Counted from the first letter of the stretch, positions 8,413 to 17,533 are shown. The stretch: DNA of 64,000 bases from Qipengyuania sp. JC766 (GCF_040717445.1 NZ_JBFEFL010000001.1:1994001-2058000); one strand, 5' to 3'. Made by a program: numbers and translations. The notes: generated from the sequence alone by a model not told the origin.

Positions 8413-8525
8413 GCCGCGCCTGTTTCCCACCAGCTTCGCAAGTCTGGTCGCGGGGTAGGCATTCAGCGTGACGCTGTCGAGAATGAATATCCCGGAACCC
8501 CGGCCATGCAATGCGTTGTCATCCC

Positions 8526-9155
8526 ATGACCCTTCTGCGCGCCACCCCTTCGTCCGCAGCCGCACTCGCCCTTGCGGGGCTGGCCGCCGCCTGCCAGCCG
8601 GCCACGACCGGCGAGGACGCGGCCGTCGGTCGCGAGACCACGCCCGCCCCGGCCGCAAGCACGCCCGCGCCCTCGCCATCGGGTCCGGCCACGACGCCCG
8701 CCACGTCGACAGTCGCCGCCGATCCCGGCCAGACCGCATTCGACTGCGCACCCCTGCGCCAGGACCTGACGCCCGAGGCCATGCGCAGCGAAACCGGTGC
8801 GCGTTCGGCGCTTATCGACTGGAGTGCAGGTCTCGAATACGGACGGTACGACACTGCGTGGTGCCAGTTCGCCGATAGCGGCGCGGCCAGCGGAATGACC
8901 CGCGCCGAATTCACCCGTTACTGGAGCGCGTTCGACGATGTGCGCATCGCGGTCCCGGGTGGCAGGATGGAGGGCGCGGCGGGCACCAGCTACTACACCG
9001 TGCCGACGACCGTGACCGCGACCGACGCGAACGGAAATCCGGTCCGTTTCGAAGGGGAGGTTATCCTGCGGCGGGTGAACGACGTGCCGGGCGCGAGCGA
9101 GGAACAGCTTCGCTGGCTTTTCCGATCCGCCGACCTAAAACGCGTGGCGGGTTAG
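8526..9155 (+). CDS. Hypothetical lipoprotein
   Basis: 209 residues with a signal peptide and lipobox (AALALAGLAAAC). A Thr/Pro/Ala-rich linker (about residues 28-65) leads to a compact C-terminal domain with two cysteines (FDCAPL and AWCQF). No known domain was recognised. The start at 8526 is chosen because it places the hydrophobic signal correctly; an ATG at 8511 adds five residues. It ends over the last bases of engB, tail to tail. Confidence 0.7.
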   Translation: MTLLRATPSSAAALALAGLAAACQPATTGEDAAVGRETTPAPAASTPAPSPSGPATTPATSTVAADPGQTAFDCAPLRQDLTPEAMRSETGARSALIDWSAGLEYGRYDTAWCQFADSGAASGMTRAEFTRYWSAFDDVRIAVPGGRMEGAAGTSYYTVPTTVTATDANGNPVRFEGEVILRRVNDVPGASEEQLRWLFRSADLKRVAG

Positions 9156-9859
9156 GCGGCACCCAGCGTATCGGCCAGCACCGCGGCACGCAGTTCCGGG
9201 ATGCCGAGGCCTTTTTCCGCGCTGGTCACATGCAGTTCGGGAAAGGCGGCGACATGCTTGCGCGCTTCTTCCGCGGTGCGGGCGGCGACCGCATCCAGCT
9301 CGCTTGCCTTGATCTTGTCCGCCTTAGTCAGGACGATGCGATAGCTGACGGCCGTTTCGTCCAGCATTTTCATCATCTCGCGATCCACGTCCTTCAGGCC
9401 GTGGCGGCTGTCGACCAGCACCAGCGTGCGGGCGAGGACCTGGCGGCCGCGCAGATAGGTGCGCACCAGCTGCTTCCAGCGTTCGACCACTTTCACCGGC
9501 GCCTTGGCGAAGCCGTATCCCGGCATGTCGACCAGCCGGAACTGCGTCGGCTCGCCGACCTCGAAGAAGTTCAGTTCCTGCGTCCGGCCCGGCGTGACGG
9601 ACGCGCGCGCGATGCTGCGGCGACCGGTCAGCGCGTTCAGCAACGTGCTCTTGCCCACGTTCGACCGTCCGCAGAACGCGATTTCCGGGCAGGTCGGTTC
9701 GGGCAGGAACTTGAGCTGCGGCGCGGACAGGAGGAAGTCCACCCGCCCCGAAAACAGCTTCGAGGCCTGCCGTGCGCGGGCTGCTCGCGCCGCCTCCTCG
9801 GCTGGATCGGCCGCATCCGCCGCCGGGCCGCCCTGCGCCGCCGGATCGAACCCGGTCAC
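9152..9859 (-). CDS. engB: Ribosome biogenesis GTP-binding protein EngB/YihA/YsxC
   Basis: 235 residues. The GTPase motifs are G1 GRSNVGKST, G3 DMPGYG, G4 TKAD and G5 TSAEKGLG. This essential-type GTPase acts in late assembly of the large ribosomal subunit. A Pro/Ala-rich N-terminal extension of about 35 residues precedes the domain, common in this order. The start is GTG at 9859, overlapping the TGA of yidC as GTGA, so it is translationally coupled to yidC at the end of the rpmH operon. Confidence 0.93.
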   Translation of the reverse strand: MTGFDPAAQGGPAADAADPAEEAARAARARQASKLFSGRVDFLLSAPQLKFLPEPTCPEIAFCGRSNVGKSTLLNALTGRRSIARASVTPGRTQELNFFEVGEPTQFRLVDMPGYGFAKAPVKVVERWKQLVRTYLRGRQVLARTLVLVDSRHGLKDVDREMMKMLDETAVSYRIVLTKADKIKASELDAVAARTAEEARKHVAAFPELHVTSAEKGLGIPELRAAVLADTLGAA

Positions 9860-11646
9860 GCGCCCTTCGCCTCGCGTTCCTTCGCCCGCTCGCGGTCTTC
9901 CTTGTTCTTCGCCGCCTGCGCCTTCAACTGCGGGTGACGCGAATAGAGGTAGCTCTGCTGCGTCAGCGTCAGCACGTTGTTGGTGATCCAGTAGATCAGC
10001 AGGCCGGCCGCGAACGGCGCCATGACGAACATCAGGATCCACGGCATGATCGCGAAGATCTGCTGCTGCATCGGGTCCATGCTGGTCGGGTTGAGGCGGA
10101 AGGTCAGCCACATCGAAATGCCGAGCAGGACCGCCAGAGGACCGATCGCGAGGAGGCCGGGCACTTCGAACGGCAGCAGGCCGAACAGGTTCAGGATATG
10201 CGCCGGGTCCGGCGCGGAGAGGTCCCTGATCCACAGCGCGAAGGGCTGGTGGCGCATCTCGATCGCCAGGTAGAGCACCTTGTACAGCGCGAAGAAGATC
10301 GGGATCTGGATCAGCAGCGGAAGGCAGCCGGCCAGCGGATTGACCTTCTCCTTCTTGTACAGCGCCATGATCTCCTGCTGCTGCTTCTGCTTGTCGTCCT
10401 TGTACTTCTCCTGGACGGCTTTCATCTTCGGCTGGATCGCGCGCATCGCCGCCATGGACGAGAACTGCTTCTGCGCGATCGGGAACAGGACCAGGCGGAT
10501 CAGCAGCGTCATCAGGATGATCGCCACGCCGAAATTCTTGACCAGGTCGAACAGGTGCGTGAGCAGCCACCAGATCGGCTTGGCGAGGACCGAGAACCAG
10601 CCCCAGTCGATCGAATTGTCGAACTTGGTGACGCCCGCCGCTTCGTATTGCGACAGGATGGCGCTTTCCTTGGCGCCCGCGAACAGCCGGGTGGTGCGCG
10701 TGACCTGCTGGCCCGCGGCCACCGTCACCGGCTCGTACACCAGGTCCGCGCGGTAGAGATCGTTGCCGAGCGAGGTGAATTCGCCGTCGACCGCCGCGCC
10801 GTCCTGCGGGATGAGGGTGGACAGCCAGTAGATGTCGGTGAAGCCGAGCCAGTCGACGTTGCCTTCCGGCGTAACCTGCCCTGCCTCCTGCACGTCGTCG
10901 TAATCGTTGCTGAAATCGACCGAGCCGCCGAAGGCGCCGATCGGGCCCGAATGGACCAGCCACTGGTCCGCGCTCGCCGTCGTGCTGGTGCGCGCGACAT
11001 AGGCGAAGGGCTGCACCACCATCGCACCCTGGCCGGTATTGGCCGCGGTCTGGGTGGCGGTGATCATGTAGTGTTCGTCGATCTCGAACCGGATCGCGAA
11101 GCTCTGCCCGCCATCGCTGCGATAGCGCAGCGTGACCGGCGTTTCCTGCGTCAGCCGGTCGCCGTCGACCTGCCATTGCGTGTCGTCGGCAATCCGCTGC
11201 CCGTCGACCAGGAAGCCGAACTTGGCGAACTGCTGCACATCGGTGCCCTGCGGCGCGAACAGCCGGATCGGGCCGCTGTCCTTTTCCACCTCCTGCCGGT
11301 GGGTCTTGAGCGTGATGTCGTCGATCCGCGCACCGACCGAATTGAGCGATCCGGACACTTCCGGCGCATCGATCGGGACCCGGCCAGCCGCGCCCAGCGC
11401 GCCGTCCAGCGTGACCGGCACCACCGTGGTGGTGCCTTCGATATCGCCGGCTGGGACGGCAGCAGTCCCGGCGGGCGCGGTGCCGTCCGCCTGGCGGACC
11501 TGCGCGCGCTGCGCGGGATCGTCCACCCGGTCGGCCTGGGTCGTTCCGGTAACATCGGGATAGAGGAAGCGGGTTGCCGTGTCCCACCCGATCAGGATGA
11601 GACCGCACAGCACCACGGCGAGCAACAAATTGCGCTGATTATCCAA
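9856..11646 (-). CDS. yidC: Membrane protein insertase YidC
   Basis: 596 residues: an N-terminal anchor (residues 5-24), a large periplasmic beta-sandwich domain (about 60-340), then the conserved insertase domain with its cytoplasmic helical hairpin (QKQFSSMAAMRAIQPKMK, near 390) and the remaining membrane segments. YidC inserts and folds inner-membrane proteins with or without SecYEG. The start codon is TTG at 11646, which fits the usual MDNQRN N-terminus. The neighbours yidD, rnpA, rpmH and engB form the conserved operon. Confidence 0.96.
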   Translation of the reverse strand: MDNQRNLLLAVVLCGLILIGWDTATRFLYPDVTGTTQADRVDDPAQRAQVRQADGTAPAGTAAVPAGDIEGTTTVVPVTLDGALGAAGRVPIDAPEVSGSLNSVGARIDDITLKTHRQEVEKDSGPIRLFAPQGTDVQQFAKFGFLVDGQRIADDTQWQVDGDRLTQETPVTLRYRSDGGQSFAIRFEIDEHYMITATQTAANTGQGAMVVQPFAYVARTSTTASADQWLVHSGPIGAFGGSVDFSNDYDDVQEAGQVTPEGNVDWLGFTDIYWLSTLIPQDGAAVDGEFTSLGNDLYRADLVYEPVTVAAGQQVTRTTRLFAGAKESAILSQYEAAGVTKFDNSIDWGWFSVLAKPIWWLLTHLFDLVKNFGVAIILMTLLIRLVLFPIAQKQFSSMAAMRAIQPKMKAVQEKYKDDKQKQQQEIMALYKKEKVNPLAGCLPLLIQIPIFFALYKVLYLAIEMRHQPFALWIRDLSAPDPAHILNLFGLLPFEVPGLLAIGPLAVLLGISMWLTFRLNPTSMDPMQQQIFAIMPWILMFVMAPFAAGLLIYWITNNVLTLTQQSYLYSRHPQLKAQAAKNKEDRERAKEREAKGA

Positions 11647-11729
11647 GATTCGTCTGTCCCGTTCGTCCGATCAAGGCCCGATATAGGCAAGTTTTCACGG
11701 TTGTCTTGCTTGCGTATCGCTTTCGCGTG

Positions 11730-11939
11730 TCAGGGCACCGGGTCGTAACCGTGGCCGCCCCATGGGTGGCAGCGCCCTATACGCTTAATCGCCAGCCATC
11801 CACCCTTGATGACGCCGTGCTTGCCCAGCGCCTGGATCGCGTACTCGCTGCACGATGGCGCGAAGCGGCAAGTGGGCGGCAGGATGCGCGACGGGCCGAG
11901 CTGCCAGCCGCGCGCGATCAGGATGAGGATCCGTTTCAC
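11730..11939 (-). CDS. yidD: Membrane protein insertion efficiency factor YidD
   Basis: A 69-residue protein with the full YidD signature: [15 protein letters not shown] followed by [24 protein letters not shown]. It is an amphipathic, membrane-associated helper of YidC-dependent insertion. It lies between rnpA and yidC, where it is found across bacteria. No unusual features. Confidence 0.95.
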   Translation of the reverse strand: MKRILILIARGWQLGPSRILPPTCRFAPSCSEYAIQALGKHGVIKGGWLAIKRIGRCHPWGGHGYDPVP

Positions 11940-11982
11940 GGCGCCAGCCTATGCGCGCATGCCGGGTGAAGTCGAGTAGCCA

Positions 11983-12408
11983 TCAGGAGGACCGCCGCCT
12001 CGGCCCGCGCCGGTTTCGCGAGCGGCGCGGATCGCCCTTGCCCTCGGCAGCGCGCACCAGCGCGGCGGACAGTTCTTCCTGCAGTTGTGCGAAGTCGCGT
12101 TCGATGCCGCCGTCCCTGCCGATCAGCACGTGGTCGTGGTCCGGCAGGCCCTGCCCGGGCAGCGCCTGGCGCAGCAATTCGCGAAACCGCCGCTTCATGC
12201 GATTGCGCACGACTGCATTGCCGATTTTCTTGGTGACGGTGATGCCGTAGCGCTTGCCGCGCCCGCCATTGGGTCTCGCCAGCAGAACGAAACCGGGCCG
12301 CGCAACGCGCAGCCCGCTGTTCGCGGACAGGAAGTCCGCGCGTTTCCGGATTACGGCGATCTCTCGATCGCCCGCCTGCGGTTCAGGCGGTGAGCTTCTT
12401 GCGTCCAC
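11983..12408 (-). CDS. rnpA: Ribonuclease P protein component
   Basis: The protein subunit of RNase P, which trims the 5' leader of tRNA precursors. The core VIRKRADFL, then [21 protein letters not shown] (the RNR motif), is clear, and the C-terminus is rich in arginine. No ATG exists between the rpmH stop and the conserved core. The best candidate is a GTG at 12408, inside rpmH (26-base overlap), giving 141 residues. A non-standard start nearer the core (for example ATC) cannot be excluded. Confidence 0.9.
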   Translation of the reverse strand: MDARSSPPEPQAGDREIAVIRKRADFLSANSGLRVARPGFVLLARPNGGRGKRYGITVTKKIGNAVVRNRMKRRFRELLRQALPGQGLPDHDHVLIGRDGGIERDFAQLQEELSAALVRAAEGKGDPRRSRNRRGPRRRSS

Positions 12409-12517
12409 GACGACGACGCGCGCGCAGCACATTGCGGCCGCCAACGGTGGCCTTGCGGGCGAAGAAGCCGTGGCGACGCTTGCGCACGAGATTGCTGGGC
12501 TGGAAAGTCCGCTTCAT
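12383..12517 (-). CDS. rpmH: 50S ribosomal protein L34 (bL34)
   Basis: A 44-residue basic protein reading [18 protein letters not shown] and ending RGRKKLTA, the standard bL34. It heads the rpmH-rnpA-yidD-yidC-engB operon. It was found by direct translation since it is too short for usual ORF cut-offs. Upstream, 12518-12583 should contain the operon promoter and the terminator of the preceding gene. Confidence 0.97.
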   Translation of the reverse strand: MKRTFQPSNLVRKRRHGFFARKATVGGRNVLRARRRRGRKKLTA

Positions 12518-12583
12518 GATATCCTCGAGATACGAAACAAAAAGGGCCGCCGTTGCCGGCAGCCGCCTTACAAGCCAGCGCCC

Positions 12584-13378
12584 TTATGGAAGAAGCGGCA
12601 GCGAGTCAAGAATTGTGGCGCCGGCATAGGCGATCTTCGGGGCGATGACCTGCGCGTCCTCTTCCCCGACCCATTCGCGCATCTCGCCCGCGTCGAGCCA
12701 GCGGGCCGCTGCATGGGGGACGGAGTTGGTCATGGCGTAGAAGCCGCGCGCGGATTGCTCGTCCAGCCCCATCTCGCGGTAATAGTCGATGTAGAGAAGG
12801 TGGGTCGGGTGGTCGGCGGCGAAATCGCTCGCTTCGCGCCCGCGCGTGTCCATCCAGCTGTGCACCGCGAATCGCGCGCCCTCGTCGATACGGCGGCTTT
12901 CCCCGGCGAGGAACAGTTCGACCGCGCCCGAGCGGACCGATCCGCCGGCGGGCACGTGCGTGGCAAGGCCCGCGGCCCTGATCCGCCGGCCCAGCGCGAG
13001 GTTCGCAATGTCGTTTTCCGTGCCCGGGCAATCGACGAGGCGCAGCGTCGCGATCTGCGGGAAGGCGCGCATCATGGCATCGAATTCGCGCAGGCTGGCC
13101 TCGTTGCTGACCCCGTTCATCTCGGCAGTCTGCGCGTCCAGCACCCGGAAGGCACCGAACTGCGCGAGCGCGGGCGCCGCCGGCTGGCGCGGCGCGGCGA
13201 GGAAACGTTCCGCGCCCGCTTCCGCTGTCTCGTCCACCCGCACCCACTGGCCCGTCTGCGGGTTCCATTCCTCAACATAGGTCTCGACGTAGAGGACCTG
13301 CGCCCGCGCCTGCACGGGGGCGAACGCGATGACGAGCGCGGAGGCGAGAACGGCAAGAAGGCGGGCGAAGGTGACCAT
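12584..13378 (-). CDS. Periplasmic ClpP/crotonase-fold protein (COG3904-like)
   Basis: 264 residues with a cleavable signal (ending QARAQ). The central part has the layout of ClpP-like periplasmic proteins: a beta strand with TLRLVDCPG, a helix with GRRIRAAGL, then GGSVRSGAVELFLAG, in which the serine before GAVELFLAG would be the nucleophile, and finally RFAVHSWMD. Activity is unproven. The ATG at 13378 is chosen to place the signal peptide. It sits upstream of rpmH on the same strand but is probably a separate transcript. Confidence 0.65.
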   Translation of the reverse strand: MVTFARLLAVLASALVIAFAPVQARAQVLYVETYVEEWNPQTGQWVRVDETAEAGAERFLAAPRQPAAPALAQFGAFRVLDAQTAEMNGVSNEASLREFDAMMRAFPQIATLRLVDCPGTENDIANLALGRRIRAAGLATHVPAGGSVRSGAVELFLAGESRRIDEGARFAVHSWMDTRGREASDFAADHPTHLLYIDYYREMGLDEQSARGFYAMTNSVPHAAARWLDAGEMREWVGEEDAQVIAPKIAYAGATILDSLPLLP

Positions 13379-13530
13379 CGATTGCCCGGATGCACCCCCG
13401 CCCGTTACGCACGCGCTTCCGATCAGGGTTGCCAACGGGTTTACGATGAGGCCGCGTTAATCATAGGTTGCGCTCGACTTGGCGGCAGGCTTGCGGCAAT
13501 CCCTTGTGCGAGCAGGGGGAATCTTCACTT

Positions 13531-15039
13531 TTGGTCGCACTCGTCAGAACGGTCGCCTATCTCGGGCTGGAAGCACGCGCGGTGGAGGTGCAGTGCCAGC
13601 TGGCGCCCGGCCTGCCGCGTTTCGGCGTGGTCGGCCTGCCGGACAAGGCGGTCGGCGAAAGCCGCGACCGGGTGCAGGCCGCGCTGTCCGCCATGGGGCT
13701 GAGCCTCCCGCCCAAGCGGATCACGATCAACCTCTCGCCCGCCGATCTGCCCAAGGAAGGCAGCCACTACGACCTGCCGATCGCGCTGGCCCTGCTGGCC
13801 GCGATGGGCGTGACCGACGGTGAACAGCTGAACGACTGGATCGCCGTCGGCGAACTCTCGCTCGACGGACGGATCGCCCCGAGCCCGGGCGTGCTGCTCG
13901 CCGCGATCCACGCGAACGAAGAGGAAGCGGGCCTGATCTGCCCCGCGGCGCAGGGCGCCGAAGCGCGCTGGGCCAGCGGCGTCCCGGTCATCGCCGCGCC
14001 GGACCTCGTCGGCCTGCTCAACCATTTGAAAGGCACGCAGCAATTGCCCACGCCCCAACCGGGCGAGGTAGAGACGGCCGCGCCCGGCCCCGACCTGAAG
14101 CAGGTCAAGGGGCAGGAAACCGCCAAGCGCGCGCTGGAAATCGCGGCGGCGGGCGGTCACAACCTCCTGATGGTCGGGCCCCCGGGTGCGGGCAAGAGTC
14201 TGCTCGCCTCCTGCCTGCCGGGCATCCTGCCCGAGCTTTCCCCGGCGGAGGCGCTGGAAGTCAGCATGGTCCAGTCCGTCGCCGGCACGCTGGAAGACGG
14301 CCGCATCAGCCGCGCCCGCCCGTTCCGCGCGCCGCATCATTCGGCCAGCATGGCGGCGCTGACGGGCGGAGGGCTGAAAGTAAAACCGGGCGAGGTCAGC
14401 CTGGCGCATCTGGGCGTCCTGTTTCTTGACGAGTTGCCGGAATTCCAGCGAACGGTCCTCGATTCGCTGCGCCAGCCCCTGGAAACGGGCAAGGTCGATG
14501 TCGCCCGCGCCAATGCGCATGTCACGTTCCCTGCCCGGGTCCAGCTCGTCGCGGCGATGAACCCGTGCCGGTGCGGGCATCTGGGCGATCCCGCGCTCGC
14601 CTGCAGCCGCGCGCCGCGCTGCGCCGCCGATTACCAGAGCAAGGTCAGTGGCCCGATGCTCGACCGGATCGACCTGCACGTCGAGGTGGACCCTGTCAGC
14701 GCCGCGGACCTCGCCCTGCCGCCGGCCGCGGAAGGCAGCGCCGAAGTTGCCGCACGGGTGAGCGCCGCGCGCGAGCGGCAGACCGCGCGCGCGAAGGAGA
14801 GCGGTGCGCGAACCAATGCCGAACTGCAGGGCGATGCGCTGGACCGCTGGGCGACGCCGGACGAACCGGGCCGCACCCTGCTGATGCAGGCGGCCGAGGC
14901 GATGCGCCTGTCCGCCCGCGGCTACACCCGGATGCTCCGCGTCGCGCGCACCATCGCGGACCTTGCCGGATCGGACCAGGTCGGCCGGATCCACGTGGCC
15001 GAAGCGCTAAGCTACCGCAGGCAGGGCATTCGCGCCTGA
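13531..15039 (+). CDS. comM: YifB/ComM family Mg-chelatase-like AAA+ ATPase
   Basis: 502 residues: an N-terminal Lon-C-like domain (GVVGLPDKAVGESRDRV, LSPADLPKEGSHYDLPIAL), a central AAA+ domain with Walker A GPPGAGKS (near 222) and Walker B LFLDELPEF, a zinc-ribbon-like stretch (PCRCGHLGDPALAC), and a C-terminal helical domain (LSARGYTRMLRVART). ComM is a hexameric helicase that promotes branch migration during natural transformation. The TTG at 13531 gives the family N-terminus VALVRTVAYLG; upstream residues are unlike the family. Confidence 0.92.
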   Translation: MVALVRTVAYLGLEARAVEVQCQLAPGLPRFGVVGLPDKAVGESRDRVQAALSAMGLSLPPKRITINLSPADLPKEGSHYDLPIALALLAAMGVTDGEQLNDWIAVGELSLDGRIAPSPGVLLAAIHANEEEAGLICPAAQGAEARWASGVPVIAAPDLVGLLNHLKGTQQLPTPQPGEVETAAPGPDLKQVKGQETAKRALEIAAAGGHNLLMVGPPGAGKSLLASCLPGILPELSPAEALEVSMVQSVAGTLEDGRISRARPFRAPHHSASMAALTGGGLKVKPGEVSLAHLGVLFLDELPEFQRTVLDSLRQPLETGKVDVARANAHVTFPARVQLVAAMNPCRCGHLGDPALACSRAPRCAADYQSKVSGPMLDRIDLHVEVDPVSAADLALPPAAEGSAEVAARVSAARERQTARAKESGARTNAELQGDALDRWATPDEPGRTLLMQAAEAMRLSARGYTRMLRVARTIADLAGSDQVGRIHVAEALSYRRQGIRA

Positions 15040-15108
15040 TTCTCCGGGCGGCTTTCCGGAACGCATCGACGCGCCTGCCGCTTTCCCATCGAACAGGAAA
15101 GGATGGCA

Positions 15109-16071
15109 ATGGGTTACCTGAAGAACGGCACCTGGCACGACGAGTGGGCGCATAACGACGAGGATTCGGGCGAGTTCGAGCGCGACGAGAGCGCGTTTCG
15201 CAACTGGATCACGCCGGACGGATCCGCCGGCCCTACGGGAGAGGGCGGCTTCGAAGCCGAACCGGGACGCTACAGGCTCTACATCAGCCTAGCCTGTCCC
15301 TGGGCTCACCGGGCCAATGTGGCGCGCAATCTCAAGGGCCTGACCAACCAGATCGAGCTCGTCAGCGTCCACTGGCTGATGAAGGAAGGCGGCTGGTCAT
15401 TTCGCGAAGGCGAATGCGTGACGCCCGATCCGGCGATCGGCGCGCAGAATCTTCACGAGCTCTACACCCACGCGAAGTCCGACTATTCAGGGCATGTCAC
15501 CGTGCCTTTGCTGTGGGACACGAAGACCGGAACCATCGTCAACAACGAGAGCGCCGACATCCTGCGCATGCTCGGTTCCGCCTTCGATCGCGTCGGCGCG
15601 AACGATCGCGATCTCTATCCCGAAGCGAGCCGGGAGGAGATCGACGAGCTGAACGACCGGGTTTACGACGCGGTCAACAACGGCGTCTACAAGGCCGGCT
15701 TCGCGAGCAGCCAGGACGCTTACGAAAAGGCGGTTGGGCCGCTGTTCGCCATGCTGGACGAGCTGGAAAGCCGGCTGGACGGAAAAGACTGGCTGGTCGG
15801 CGGGCAACTGACCGAGGCCGACGTCCGCCTCTGGACCACGCTCGTCCGGTTCGACCCGGTCTATCACACGCATTTCAAGTGCAATGTCCGGCGTATCAGG
15901 GACTACCCCAATCTGGCGGCCCTGACGCTGCGCCTGTACGAACTGGAGGACGTGGCGGAGACGGTGAACTTCCACCACATCCGCCATCACTATTACGAGA
16001 GCCACGAACGCATCAATCCGCACGGCATCGTCCCGGCCGGTCCCGATCCGCTGCTCCCGATCCGGACCTAA
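15109..16071 (+). CDS. Glutathionyl-hydroquinone reductase (Xi-class GST, YqjG/ECM4 type)
   Basis: 320 residues. The thioredoxin-like domain carries the catalytic cysteine in ACPWAHR at residue 63, the same position as in E. coli YqjG. The family reduces glutathionyl-hydroquinones to hydroquinones with a second glutathione. The C-terminal helical domain includes GVYKAGFA and the RFDPVYHTHFKCN motif, both typical. AGGAAAGG lies directly before the ATG at 15103, so the second ATG at 15109 (about seven bases away) is the likelier start. Confidence 0.9.
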   Translation: MGYLKNGTWHDEWAHNDEDSGEFERDESAFRNWITPDGSAGPTGEGGFEAEPGRYRLYISLACPWAHRANVARNLKGLTNQIELVSVHWLMKEGGWSFREGECVTPDPAIGAQNLHELYTHAKSDYSGHVTVPLLWDTKTGTIVNNESADILRMLGSAFDRVGANDRDLYPEASREEIDELNDRVYDAVNNGVYKAGFASSQDAYEKAVGPLFAMLDELESRLDGKDWLVGGQLTEADVRLWTTLVRFDPVYHTHFKCNVRRIRDYPNLAALTLRLYELEDVAETVNFHHIRHHYYESHERINPHGIVPAGPDPLLPIRT

Positions 16072-16105
16072 AGGCATCCAAACTGACGGGACGCCACAAT
16101 CGACG

Positions 16106-16408
16106 CTAATCGCGTGCGTAGGGCGTATTCTCGATTTTCCTGCGGGTCAGGTCCGGCGCGCCGTCGTCCCACCAGACGGGGCCGCGTTCGCCCAGCGCGA
16201 CCTTGGCCTGGTGGACGCGCCGGCGGGCTTCCTTTTCCGCGTCCGCATCATCCGCGCGTTTCGCCGCGCCAACGGCGCGGCGTGCATCCATCAGGGTATT
16301 CACCAGTGCCTGGCGTCTGTCTTCCGGAATGGAGGGATCGGTAGCGCGCCACAGGACGCCGTCGACGATCAGGTAGCGCCCGTCCGGCGTGTGCTCGGGT
16401 CCGGCCAA
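16106..16408 (-). CDS. Conserved small protein of unknown function
   Basis: A 100-residue hydrophilic protein. It starts with a beta-rich stretch (GRYLIVDGVLWRATDPSIPED), has a central charged helix (ALVNTLMDARRAVGAAKR) and ends RGPVWWDDGAPDLTRRK. I recall similar short proteins in other sphingomonads but know no function. A TTG at 16408, one base after the TAG of the HxlR gene, fits as a coupled start. It probably forms an operon with that regulator. Confidence 0.6.
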   Translation of the reverse strand: MAGPEHTPDGRYLIVDGVLWRATDPSIPEDRRQALVNTLMDARRAVGAAKRADDADAEKEARRRVHQAKVALGERGPVWWDDGAPDLTRRKIENTPYARD

Positions 16409-16409
16409 G

Positions 16410-16955
16410 CTATTCGGCCGCCTGCGCCTCGACGGCGAAGTCGCCGAAGGCCAGGCTTTCGCTCCGGCTGGCGCGGGTACCATCGGCCCGCTGCCCTACG
16501 GCCTTGCGGTCCACCAAGTTGAGGTCCGCCGGGCCCAGGATCCGCCCGTCATGCGCCAGGATCGACACGGGCCCGATCGGCAGGCGATCGCGCTCGTCGA
16601 CCAGCACCGGGTTTTCCGACACGAAATCGCCGCCGTATTTCTGGCCCCACTGGCGCAGCGCGACCATCGCGGGCAGCAGGTCGTAGCCCTTTTCGGTCAG
16701 CCGGTATTCGATCCGGCGCCGATCGTCCGCGCACGGTTCGCGCGTCAGGATGCCGTGCTCGACCAGCTTGACGAGGCGGTTGGACAGGATGTTGCGGGCG
16801 ATGCCCAGTTCACTGAGGAATTCCTCAAAGTGGTGCAGCCCGTTGAAGCTGGCCCGGAGGATCATGAAGGCCCATCGCTCGCCCATGACCTCCAGCGCCT
16901 CGGGAAGGCCGCAAGCGGTCAGTTCGCGCAGCGGTTCGCGCAGTTCGGTACCCAT
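16410..16955 (-). CDS. HxlR-type winged-helix transcriptional regulator
   Basis: 181 residues. An HxlR domain occupies about residues 10-110: the cysteine after RELTAC, then GERWAFMILRASFNGLHHFEEF and the recognition region GIARNILSNRLVKLVEHGIL. The RRIEYRLTEKGYDLLP wing is typical. A C-terminal 70-residue extension of unclear role follows. Many HxlR proteins sense aldehydes, disulfide stress or quinones through the N-terminal cysteine. A perfect 14-base palindrome 65 bases upstream (17020-17033) is a probable operator for autoregulation. Confidence 0.85.
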   Translation of the reverse strand: MGTELREPLRELTACGLPEALEVMGERWAFMILRASFNGLHHFEEFLSELGIARNILSNRLVKLVEHGILTREPCADDRRRIEYRLTEKGYDLLPAMVALRQWGQKYGGDFVSENPVLVDERDRLPIGPVSILAHDGRILGPADLNLVDRKAVGQRADGTRASRSESLAFGDFAVEAQAAE

Positions 16956-17019
16956 ATCCTCGTCTCCGTGCCCGGTGTGTAGCGCAGTTCCGTAGCGTCA
17001 CAAAACCGAAACAAAGTTT

Positions 17020-17033
17020 TAAGTTGCAACTTA
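17020..17033. promoter_or_regulatory. Perfect palindrome, probable HxlR operator
   Basis: TAAGTTGCAACTTA is a perfect 14-base dyad in an AT-rich patch within very GC-rich DNA. It lies between the divergent HxlR gene (start 16955) and the CC_3452 gene (start 17131). HxlR dimers bind such short dyads, so it may control one or both genes; this assignment is inference. Confidence 0.5.
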
Positions 17034-17130
17034 CAACCTAGGCAGATAGGTAGCGATTCGCAACCGGAACTTCGGCACCCCGCCGGTGCGCCGGATGTCA
17101 GCGAACCAAACCAGATCGAAGGACAAACCG

Positions 17131-17463
17131 ATGACCCTCTCCCTCCCCCGGACCCGCCTGCTCACCGTCGCCGCCGCGCTGGGCTACACCGCCTTCACCT
17201 TCGGCGCGCTGACCGCGCCGGTCGAAGCGCGCGACGCCGCCTATTACAAGGTCCAGCTCGCCGAGCCGACCGCGCAGGAAAAGGTGATCGTGCGTGGTAC
17301 CGCCTTCGTCTGCCGGGACGACAAGTGCATCGCCGCCAAGGGCCGCTCGCGCGCCGAGGTGATGTGTGGCCGCCTGCGCAAGGAAGTGGGTCCCATCGTC
17401 AGCTTCAGCGCGGACGGCACGGCCTTCACTGCCGAACAGATCGCCGCCTGCAACGCGGACTGA
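17131..17463 (+). CDS. CC_3452 family protein, exported
   Basis: 110 residues with a signal peptide ending near APVEARD. The mature part matches the small alphaproteobacterial CC_3452 family: KVQLAEPTAQ, then VCRDDKCIAAKGRSRAEVMC with three cysteines, KEVGPIVSFSADG and a final CNAD. Function is unknown; the even cysteine number suggests disulfides in the periplasm. AAGGA lies seven bases before the ATG. It shares its upstream region with the HxlR gene. Confidence 0.75.
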   Translation: MTLSLPRTRLLTVAAALGYTAFTFGALTAPVEARDAAYYKVQLAEPTAQEKVIVRGTAFVCRDDKCIAAKGRSRAEVMCGRLRKEVGPIVSFSADGTAFTAEQIAACNAD

Positions 17464-17504
17464 TCGGCGATCGCGGGGCGCACCCTCTCACGCCCCGCGT
17501 CCAG

Positions 17505-17533
17505 GCCCCCGGCAGCGATGCCGGGGGCTTTTT
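17505..17533. terminator. Bidirectional-looking intrinsic terminator
   Basis: GCCCCCGGCA, loop GCGA, TGCCGGGGGC, then TTTTT. The stem pairs over ten bases. It lies between the converging CC_3452 and HAD genes and overlaps the last base of the HAD gene. The T-run serves the plus strand. A second GC hairpin without a T-run sits at about 17473-17498. Confidence 0.85.

Noticed and set aside
17473..17498. GC hairpin after the CC_3452 gene as a separate terminator
   Set aside because: It has no T-run and the strong terminator at 17505-17533 follows at once.
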